NCBI GenBank assembly: GCA_045602655.1
Contig: JAZSBY010000070.1
Coordinates: 1-6,754 of the forward strand
Length of the DNA: 6,754 nt
Source: Fimenecus sp045602655
Lineage (GTDB): Bacteria; Bacillota; Clostridia; Oscillospirales; Acutalibacteraceae
Direction: 5' to 3'
Positions 1 through 5,184 of the stretch are shown one piece after another. The notes below the pieces were generated by a model. It was not told the DNA's origin, made no database searches, and saw only the letters and a program-made list of their open reading frames with translations. Made by a program: the position numbers and the translations under genes. How positions within the stretch are numbered: the first letter of the stretch is position 1; every line of letters starts with the position of its first letter.

Positions 1-1482
1 ATGATAACTGATTGTGATTTTTCTGCTTGTTGTACTTGAAAGCAAATGTTTCTGCTTTTCAATGAGCATATCGGCAGTATCCTGTGGCTCCCACTGGAAA
101 GGTGTAAACGGTTTTGGCACAAATGATGCACAGCTTACACTAACCTGAACACCCTTACCTTTTGGTTTATTAGGGTTGTGATAGAATGTATCGACAACCT
201 TTTGTGCAAGGTCTGCGATACCCTTAATATCATCAAGAGTTTCTGTTGGAAGCCCCATCATAAAATAGAGTTTAACGCTTGTCCAACCACCGTCAAAAGC
301 TTTAAGTGCCGTATTTAAAACATCTTCTTCAGTAACATTTTTATTGATTGCATCACGAAGTCTTTGTGTACCTGCTTCGGGAGCAAATGTAAGTCCACTA
401 CGACGCACTTTCTTTAATTCTTCCATAAGTTCATCGGAAAAGTTATCCACTCTTAAAGACGGTAATGAAACATTGATATTTTCCTTTAATGCCCAGTTAA
501 AAAGCATTGGAATAAGTTTTTCAAGATTTGTATAGTCACTTGTTGAGAGCGAACAGAGAGAAATCTCATCATAACCTGTTGCATCGCTGATGCTACGACA
601 TTGTTCATTTATAGTTTCAGGGGATTTTTCACGGATTGGTCTGTAAATAAACCCAGCCTGACAGAAACGACAACCACGGATACATCCACGGAAAACCTCA
701 CCTACAGTTCTGTCCTGAACAACATCAATAAAAGGTACTACAAAATCTTTTGGATAGTGTGCATTATCAAGGTCGCTAACAATTCTTTTTTTAACCTTCT
801 CTGGTGCTGTTTCTTTGCTTTCAACAGATTTTATTGTGCCATCCTCGTTATAATTAACATCATAGAATTCAGGTACATATACACCTTGGATTTTAGCGGC
901 TTCTCGTAAGAAATCAATTCTTGTTGAACCTTTTTCTTTATGTTCAATAAGCAAATCTATAAGGTCATTTGTTACTTCTTCCCCCTCACCCGGTAAAAAA
1001 ATGTCAATAAAATCAACCATTGGTTCAGCATTACAAACGCAAGGTCCACCTGCAATAACAATAGGGGTTAAACTTGTTCTTTCCTTTTTAAGTACAGGAA
1101 TTCCACCCAAATCAAGCATATTTAGTACATTGGTATAACTCAATTCATACTGTAATGTAAAACCTACCAAATCGAACTCCGAAAGAGCATCGCCACTCTC
1201 TAACGCATAGAGTTTTACATTGTTTTCACGCATTAAGGCCTCCATATCTTCCCAAGGAGCAAAAACACGCTCACACCAGGCATCTTCTCTTGCATTTACA
1301 AGGCTGTAAAGGATTTTCATACCAAGATGTGACATACCAATTTCATAATTATCGGGAAAACAGAACGCGTATCTGAGTTTAACATCTTTTTTATCTTTAA
1401 CTACACTATTGAGTTCACCGCCTGTATAACGGGCAGGTTTTTGAACTTTCTTTAATAGTTTTTCAACTTCTTTTTTAACCAT
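1..1482 (-). CDS. B12-binding-type radical SAM protein (TIGR03960-like), 3' end cut by window edge
   Basis: The first 494 codons are present, with no stop before the left edge; family members are usually around 600 residues, so roughly the last sixth is missing. The radical SAM [4Fe-4S] motif CxxxCxxC is complete at C267, C271 and C274 (CIRGCRFC), so the protein should cleave S-adenosylmethionine. The N-terminal 230 or so residues resemble the cobalamin-binding-like domain of this family, with GGPCVCNAEP (145-154) and PGEGEE (164-169). FAPEAG (366-371) is a typical motif in the radical SAM barrel. Start: ATG at 1482 preceded by GAGGT about six bases upstream. In Clostridia this family commonly sits near a DUF2344 gene, ribonuclease G and rplU, which would lie beyond the left edge. 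Substrate unknown; an RNA or ribosome-related modification is only a guess from that neighbourhood. Family assignment rests on remembered motifs. Confidence 0.9.
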   Translation of the reverse strand, partial: MVKKEVEKLLKKVQKPARYTGGELNSVVKDKKDVKLRYAFCFPDNYEIGMSHLGMKILYSLVNAREDAWCERVFAPWEDMEALMRENNVKLYALESGDALSEFDLVGFTLQYELSYTNVLNMLDLGGIPVLKKERTSLTPIVIAGGPCVCNAEPMVDFIDIFLPGEGEEVTNDLIDLLIEHKEKGSTRIDFLREAAKIQGVYVPEFYDVNYNEDGTIKSVESKETAPEKVKKRIVSDLDNAHYPKDFVVPFIDVVQDRTVGEVFRGCIRGCRFCQAGFIYRPIREKSPETINEQCRSISDATGYDEISLCSLSTSDYTNLEKLIPMLFNWALKENINVSLPSLRVDNFSDELMEELKKVRRSGLTFAPEAGTQRLRDAINKNVTEEDVLNTALKAFDGGWTSVKLYFMMGLPTETLDDIKGIADLAQKVVDTFYHNPNKPKGKGVQVSVSCASFVPKPFTPFQWEPQDTADMLIEKQKHLLSSTTSRKITISYH

Positions 1483-1536
1483 AATTGACCTCGCATAAAG
1501 TTATTAAGTTTATTTTACAACAAAATACACTTTATT

Positions 1537-2142
1537 TCAATAATCATTATTTTGAAACAATGATATTGTAAGAAGAATTGCAATTATTATTAGAGAAAAA
1601 TTATAACGACTTACCACAAACACATAAACTGCCCACAAATAAATTGCTGTTAGAAACACAATTGATGTTATTCTCAATACCCTTTGACAAGTTGGAACCT
1701 CAAGATGCTGTAAAAGTAAAAAGTATAAAACAGCACCGCCATCAAGACTCCTTACTGGTAGAAGATTAAATGTCATCAAAATCAGATTGATACAAGCACA
1801 AGTGAGAATTAACTGACTTTCATAAAAGGACAGATAAATGCAGGATATAAAAACAATTGCAAAATTCACAAGCGGACCACCAAGGGAAACGGCAACCTCC
1901 TCTTTTGTGTTTATGGTGACTCTCTCTTGACGGACTATATTCATTCCCACCATCTCAAATTTTACTTTCTTCGGCCTATTACCCACAACAAGCATAACTG
2001 ACAGATGCCCTATTTCGTGAAGCAAAGAAGAGACAACTGTTATAAGAACATTTGCAGGGGCTTTTAAGGAGATTATAAATGCTATAAATGCAATAAACAA
2101 AAATGTGATTTCAATTTTCACTCCGTAAATATTAAAAATCAT
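1537..2142 (-). CDS. SpoIVFB-like M50 site-2 protease without CBS domain
   Basis: This is a 201-residue intramembrane metalloprotease of family M50. The zinc site is intact: HEIGH at residues 42-46 (H42, E43, H46) and the third ligand D134 in NLLPVRSLDGG (126-136). The spacing closely matches B. subtilis SpoIVFB (E44, D137), which cleaves pro-sigma-K in the mother-cell-derived membrane around the forespore. About six hydrophobic segments are visible, near residues 9-27, 30-54, 90-107, 110-130, 155-178 and 180-196. B. subtilis SpoIVFB is about 288 residues and ends in a CBS domain; here the chain stops just after the last helix (FQNNDY), so that domain is absent. The ATG overlaps the upstream stop as ATGA, which suggests translational coupling with the SpoIVFA-like gene. 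The best guess is the sporulation protease; a housekeeping site-2 protease with another substrate remains possible. Confidence 0.88.
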   Translation of the reverse strand: MIFNIYGVKIEITFLFIAFIAFIISLKAPANVLITVVSSLLHEIGHLSVMLVVGNRPKKVKFEMVGMNIVRQERVTINTKEEVAVSLGGPLVNFAIVFISCIYLSFYESQLILTCACINLILMTFNLLPVRSLDGGAVLYFLLLQHLEVPTCQRVLRITSIVFLTAIYLWAVYVFVVSRYNFSLIIIAILLTISLFQNNDY

Positions 2143-2489
2143 AAATCACCGCCAAAACTCAAAGCAGGAGAAAAGTTTAACTCTTCCCCTGCTATTTTTT
2201 CTGTTTCTTGTTGCTTTACACTTGGTGAAAATGTTTGTTTGACCACATTTTTAAAAGTATCAAATATGGTTGATACTGCAATATCTCTTTCACAAATTGA
2301 AGTATAAAATGCTTTTATATTTTTTGATAATTCATGTTCCGTTCTGCATACTCCATATAATAACCCTGTTATTAAAAGAGATGTCACAAGCTGAATTGCT
2401 ATTACCTTTGTTAAAAAACTTTGCTTTTCCTCTGTTTTCTTATTCTTTTTTGTCCGTTCTCTGTTTCGTTCATAAAAATTATTGTCCAT
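2139..2489 (-). CDS. Small single-pass membrane protein in the spoIVFA position, no M23 domain
   Basis: A 116-residue protein with a very basic, charged N-terminal tail (1-27, many K/R/E), one transmembrane helix (about 28-47, VIAIQLVTSLLITGLLYGV) and a short polar stalk (48-116). This matches the front part of SpoIVFA-like proteins, which hold SpoIVFB inactive in Bacillus and in Clostridia often carry a C-terminal LytM/M23 peptidase-like domain. B. subtilis SpoIVFA is about 264 residues. Here there is no M23 domain and no room for one, because the stop overlaps the start of the protease gene. No HxxxD or HxH metal motif is present. The family link rests on gene order, topology and stalk character, not on a search. 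Start: ATG at 2489 with GTGGTGA about five bases upstream. That start codon lies inside an inverted repeat arm (2480-2492), suggesting translational control. Confidence 0.7.
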   Translation of the reverse strand: MDNNFYERNRERTKKNKKTEEKQSFLTKVIAIQLVTSLLITGLLYGVCRTEHELSKNIKAFYTSICERDIAVSTIFDTFKNVVKQTFSPSVKQQETEKIAGEELNFSPALSFGGDL

Positions 2490-2529
2490 AATATCACCAC
2501 TTGATTATATGATGAGATTATGGACAATA
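2480..2529. repeat. Perfect 13-bp inverted repeat around a start site
   Basis: TATTGTCCATAAT (2480-2492) and ATTATGGACAATA (2517-2529) are exact reverse complements separated by 24 bases. Read on the minus strand, the RNA would form a 13-bp stem. Its 3' arm contains the ATG of the small membrane protein (2489-2487), and its loop contains the GTGGTGA ribosome binding site. The stem is AT-rich and has no T-tract after it, so it is not a normal intrinsic terminator. It may act as a start-sequestering RNA hairpin or as a palindromic operator. Confidence 0.8.
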
Positions 2530-2532
2530 TGT
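2504..2532 (-). promoter_or_regulatory. Possible sigma-E-like sporulation promoter
   Basis: On the minus strand, ACATATT (2532-2526) and CATATAAT (2511-2504) are separated by 14 bases. The Bacillus sigma-E consensus as I remember it is KMATATT, about 14 bases, CATACAHT; this site differs at one position in each element. spoIVFA-spoIVFB is a sigma-E operon in B. subtilis, so the position fits. Weak point: a start about seven bases past the -10 would fall near 2497, leaving a leader of only about eight bases and clipping the ribosome binding site. A housekeeping reading of the same TATAAT lacks a good -35. Confidence 0.4.
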
Positions 2533-3284
2533 TATCTCTTGAAAAATCTGATAATTTTTGCAAGTCCGCTTGAACTTACTGTATGTCTGCCATCTGCGGA
2601 CTGAATGAAATCAAGCAAATGCTTTTCCTTGTTGAAAATCTCTACCCCCAACTGAGCATCATCAAAAACTTTAAGTTCAGAACGGGAATCAACAAAATAA
2701 ACTATCGGATAAATATCTGCTGTAATGTCAAAATCCTTAAACATCTCCGCCATTCTTCTGCCCTGACGATAGGACTGTTTAACGGGATTACTGATTTCTT
2801 TTTCAAAAACCTTATCATTTTTACCGTGCTTAACCTGTTTCCAGGTTTGCTTTGAGGTTTTTCCGCTGATTATTCCACGATGATTTTTGGTTTCAACAAT
2901 GAATACACCATTTTTGCCGATAACAACAAAATCGAGTTCCATTGAAATTCCACGATTAAGAATTACCGGATTGGTAAGAATGGTATATTCTTTCGGAAGT
3001 TTTTGCAAAATCTTTAGTGTAGCCTCTTCTCCACGGACACCTGATTGTAAAATACCGAGTTTTTTTCTGAAAATAAGGAAGGTTACAAAAAGAACAAGTG
3101 CCAATACGAGCAGGATAATCGGGAAGACAATGGATAATGTGGATTTTTTGAGTAAAATTGCTGTCAACATTCCAAGTCCAAGACCTGCAAAAATGAAAAC
3201 AAGAAAAATTGCCAAAGCAGTTTTCAAAAACGCCTTATTCTTATTCTTTTTTAGTTCTGATTTGATTTTAACTATTCTTGACAT
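2532..3284 (-). CDS. Membrane-anchored NERD-domain protein (putative nuclease-related)
   Basis: A 250-residue protein with a basic N-terminus, two transmembrane helices (about 20-45 and 50-72) and a cytoplasmic NERD domain (about 80-200). The domain shows GVRGEEA (82-88), ELDFVVI (116-122), GVFIVETKNHRG (126-137) and NPVKQ (166-170). D118, E131 and K133 form the D...ExK arrangement of the restriction-endonuclease-like fold, so nuclease activity is plausible. NERD is named for its relation to nucleases, and few members have a tested activity. The remaining C-terminus (200-250) has no motif I recognise. The ATG lies three bases after the ilvD stop. AAGGTG within the ilvD end, about 11 bases upstream, is a possible ribosome binding site, so it is probably co-transcribed with ilvD. 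No functional tie to amino acid synthesis is evident. Confidence 0.87.
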   Translation of the reverse strand: MSRIVKIKSELKKNKNKAFLKTALAIFLVFIFAGLGLGMLTAILLKKSTLSIVFPIILLVLALVLFVTFLIFRKKLGILQSGVRGEEATLKILQKLPKEYTILTNPVILNRGISMELDFVVIGKNGVFIVETKNHRGIISGKTSKQTWKQVKHGKNDKVFEKEISNPVKQSYRQGRRMAEMFKDFDITADIYPIVYFVDSRSELKVFDDAQLGVEIFNKEKHLLDFIQSADGRHTVSSSGLAKIIRFFKR

Positions 3285-3287
3285 AGA

Positions 3288-4961
3288 TTAAAACACCTTT
3301 TTCATAACTGCACCATCTTTTGCAGATGATACAAGAGTTGAATAACGAGCAAGCCAACCTGATTTGATGTTTGGTTCGGGTTTAACATAACTCTTTCTTC
3401 TTTCTGCTAATTCCTCGTCAGAAACCTTTACATTGATTTTACTTGCAGGAATGTCAATTTCAATAACGTCCCCTTCGTAGATAAGACCGATTTCTCCACC
3501 TGCTGCAGCCTCAGGAGAAACGTGACCGATAGAAGCACCGCGGGATGCACCGCTGAAACGACCATCAGTAATTAGTGCAACTGTTTTATCAAGTTTCATA
3601 CCGGCAAGAGCAGAAGTCGGGTTAAGCATTTCTCTCATACCGGGACCACCAACAGGACCTTCGTAACGAATAACAACAACATCACCGTGAGTGATTTTTC
3701 CATTGTAAATTGCATCAATTGCCTCGTCCTCTGAGTTAAATACTCTTGCGGGACCTGAATGAACAAGCATTTCGGGAGCAACTGCACTGCGTTTTACAAC
3801 ACAACCATCTTTTGCGATGTTACCCCAAAGAATTGCGATACCACCTGTTTCGCTGTATGGATTATCAATAGGACGGATAGCATCTGTATTTTTAATGTAT
3901 GCACCTTCAATATTTTCACCCACTGTTTTTCCTGTTGCAGTAATGAGTGACAAATCAAGAAGGTCTTTCTTTGCAAGCTCGGCTTGAACTGCAGGAATAC
4001 CGCCTGCATTGTTAAGGTCGTGCATATGTGTTCCGCCTGCAGGTGCCAAATGGCAAAGGTTAGGAACTTTTGCACTGATTTCATTGAACATCTGTAAATC
4101 AACAGGAACACCGGCTTCGTTAGCAATTGCAAGAAGATGGAGAACACTGTTTGATGAGCAGCCAAGAGCCATATCGCAAGCAAGAGCGTTACGGATTGAT
4201 TTTTCGTTGATAATGTCGCGAGCTTTAATGTCTTTTTCAACAAGGTTCATAATTGCCATACCTGCGTGTTTTGCAAGTTGGATACGACCGCTATGTACTG
4301 CAGGAATTGTACCATTACCTGGCAGAGCGATACCTACTGCCTCTGCAAGACAGTTCATTGAGTTTGCTGTGTACATACCTGAACAAGAGCCACAACCGGG
4401 GCAAACATTTTCTTCAAATTCAAGGAGTTTGCAGTCATCAATCATATTGGCTTTTCTTGAACCGACTGCCTCAAACATTTTTGAAAGTGATGTTTCAACA
4501 CCATCAATAAGACCTGACATCATTGGTCCGCCTGAACATACAACTGCAGGGATATTAAGGCGAACTGCAGCCATAATCATACCCGGAACAATTTTGTCAC
4601 AGTTAGGAACAAGCACAGCACCGTCAAATCCGTGAGCCATAATCATTGTTTCAACACTGTCTGCAATAAGTTCACGGGATGCAAGGGAATACTTCATACC
4701 GATGTGTCCCATAGCGATACCATCACAAACACCAATTGCAGGTACCATTACAGGAGTACCTCCTGCCATACGGACACCTGCTTTTACAGCCTCTGTTACT
4801 TTATCAAGATGAATATGACCGGGAACAATTTCGCTGTGTGCAGACACAACGGCAATCAACGGCCTTTCAAGTTCTTCTTTTGTATAGCCCATCGCATAGA
4901 AAAGGCTTCTGTTAGGTGCTCTTTCAACACCCTTTACTACATTTTCACTTCTTAAATTCAT
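3288..4961 (-). CDS. ilvD: Dihydroxy-acid dehydratase
   Basis: A full-length 557-residue cytoplasmic enzyme that dehydrates 2,3-dihydroxy-isovalerate and 2,3-dihydroxy-3-methylvalerate to the keto acids for valine, leucine and isoleucine. Family signatures are intact: CDGIAMGHIGM (79-89), SRELIADS (95-102), CDKIVPG (121-127; C121 as cluster ligand, D122 for Mg, K123 as the lysine that is carbamylated in the family), CPGCGSCSGMYTANSM (187-202; C193 as the likely cluster ligand), GGPGMREM (438-445) and TDGRFSGAS (465-473, with the catalytic serine S470). The position that is a third cysteine in [2Fe-2S] members is glycine here (PGH, 47-49), as in E. coli IlvD, which suggests the oxygen-sensitive [4Fe-4S] type. 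Start: ATG at 4961 with an excellent AGGAGGA. No T-box motif is visible in the leader. No other ilv or leu gene is next to it in this window. Confidence 0.98.
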   Translation of the reverse strand: MNLRSENVVKGVERAPNRSLFYAMGYTKEELERPLIAVVSAHSEIVPGHIHLDKVTEAVKAGVRMAGGTPVMVPAIGVCDGIAMGHIGMKYSLASRELIADSVETMIMAHGFDGAVLVPNCDKIVPGMIMAAVRLNIPAVVCSGGPMMSGLIDGVETSLSKMFEAVGSRKANMIDDCKLLEFEENVCPGCGSCSGMYTANSMNCLAEAVGIALPGNGTIPAVHSGRIQLAKHAGMAIMNLVEKDIKARDIINEKSIRNALACDMALGCSSNSVLHLLAIANEAGVPVDLQMFNEISAKVPNLCHLAPAGGTHMHDLNNAGGIPAVQAELAKKDLLDLSLITATGKTVGENIEGAYIKNTDAIRPIDNPYSETGGIAILWGNIAKDGCVVKRSAVAPEMLVHSGPARVFNSEDEAIDAIYNGKITHGDVVVIRYEGPVGGPGMREMLNPTSALAGMKLDKTVALITDGRFSGASRGASIGHVSPEAAAGGEIGLIYEGDVIEIDIPASKINVKVSDEELAERRKSYVKPEPNIKSGWLARYSTLVSSAKDGAVMKKVF

Positions 4962-4967
4962 AATGTG

Positions 4968-4974
4968 TCCTCCT
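4968..4974 (-). promoter_or_regulatory. Strong ribosome binding site of ilvD
   Basis: The minus strand reads AGGAGGA, with six bases (CACATT) between it and the ATG at 4961. This near-perfect Shine-Dalgarno site fixes the ilvD start. Confidence 0.9.
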
Positions 4975-4990
4975 GAATAGTAGATTTAAC

Positions 4991-5010
4991 GGCGGGGTCA
5001 AGACCCCGCC
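4991..5010. repeat. GC-rich 20-base palindrome in the ilvD leader
   Basis: GGCGGGGTC (4991-4999) and GACCCCGCC (5002-5010) are exact reverse complements with a two-base AA centre. It is almost pure GC in an AT-rich intergenic region, which suggests an imported or dispersed REP-like unit. It would lie in the ilvD 5' leader, about 17 bases before the ribosome binding site, and would form a very stable RNA hairpin. No T-tract follows on either strand, so a classic terminator is unlikely. Confidence 0.8.
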
Positions 5011-5071
5011 CTACCGCTTGTTTATTATTTTATACTTATGTAACGAATTTTGCAAGAGGAAATAGAGATTT

Positions 5072-5100
5072 ATTATAGAATAAGAATTACCTTTACGCAA
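5072..5100 (-). promoter_or_regulatory. Likely ilvD promoter
   Basis: On the minus strand, TTGCGT (5100-5095) is followed after 17 bases by a perfect TATAAT (5077-5072). The -35 is weak beyond TTG but the spacing is ideal. Predicted start is near 5065, giving an ilvD leader of roughly 100 bases that includes the GC palindrome. No T-box specifier/antiterminator sequence or clear CodY box was seen in this leader. Confidence 0.6.
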
Positions 5101-5119
5101 CAATATTTAATTATTTTTC

Positions 5120-5147
5120 TTTACATTTGGTGGTTATATGGTATAAT
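5120..5147 (+). promoter_or_regulatory. Strong extended -10 promoter for the oxidoreductase gene
   Basis: TTTACA (5120-5125, five of six matches to consensus) lies 16 bases before a perfect TATAAT (5142-5147). The -10 is preceded by TGG, giving the extended -10 form TGnTATAAT. Predicted start is near 5154, about 30 bases before the ATG at 5185. It faces away from the ilvD promoter, and the two -35 elements are about 19 bases apart, so one regulator could affect both. Confidence 0.8.
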
Positions 5148-5170
5148 TCAAATGAAAAAAATATCCCACA

Positions 5171-5176
5171 AGGGAG
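5171..5176 (+). promoter_or_regulatory. Ribosome binding site deciding the oxidoreductase start
   Basis: AGGGAG ends eight bases before the ATG at 5185. Together with the promoter -10 at 5142-5147 it rules out the longer in-frame start at 5050. Confidence 0.8.
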
Positions 5177-5184
5177 AGATTCTT

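Noticed and set aside
344..909. Two plus-strand open frames (63 and 102 codons)
   Set aside because: Both lie antisense to the radical SAM gene and overlap its essential cysteine region; no ribosome binding site or domain supports them.
1483..1536. Separate promoter for the radical SAM gene
   Set aside because: No convincing -35/-10 pair at proper spacing was seen in this 54-base gap; read-through from the protease gene is simpler.
1535..1557. AT-rich imperfect hairpin at the end of the protease gene
   Set aside because: The arms (TTTCAATAAT and ATTATTTTGAAA) match only with a two-base bulge and have almost no GC pairs; expected by chance in AT-rich DNA.
3794..4243. 149-codon minus-strand frame within ilvD
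   Set aside because: A frame-shifted reading of ilvD, which itself is intact through this region.
4009..4635. 208-codon plus-strand open frame opposite ilvD
   Set aside because: Lies wholly antisense to a complete, well-conserved ilvD; the composition is a mirror of that gene and no domain is recognisable. Other plus-strand frames under ilvD, the NERD gene and the protease are rejected for the same reason.
4991..5010. GC palindrome as an intrinsic terminator
   Set aside because: Neither strand has a T-tract directly after the stem, and on the minus strand it sits between the ilvD promoter and its ribosome binding site.
4962..5070. T-box or other riboswitch in the ilvD leader
   Set aside because: Leader is only about 100 bases, with no T-box AGGGTGG-type motif and no terminator T-run after the GC hairpin.
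5050..5184. In-frame extension of the oxidoreductase to a TTG at 5050
   Set aside because: This stretch contains the promoter -35 and -10, has no ribosome binding site for the TTG, and adds hydrophobic residues unlike the family. The Rossmann fold starts right after ATG 5185.
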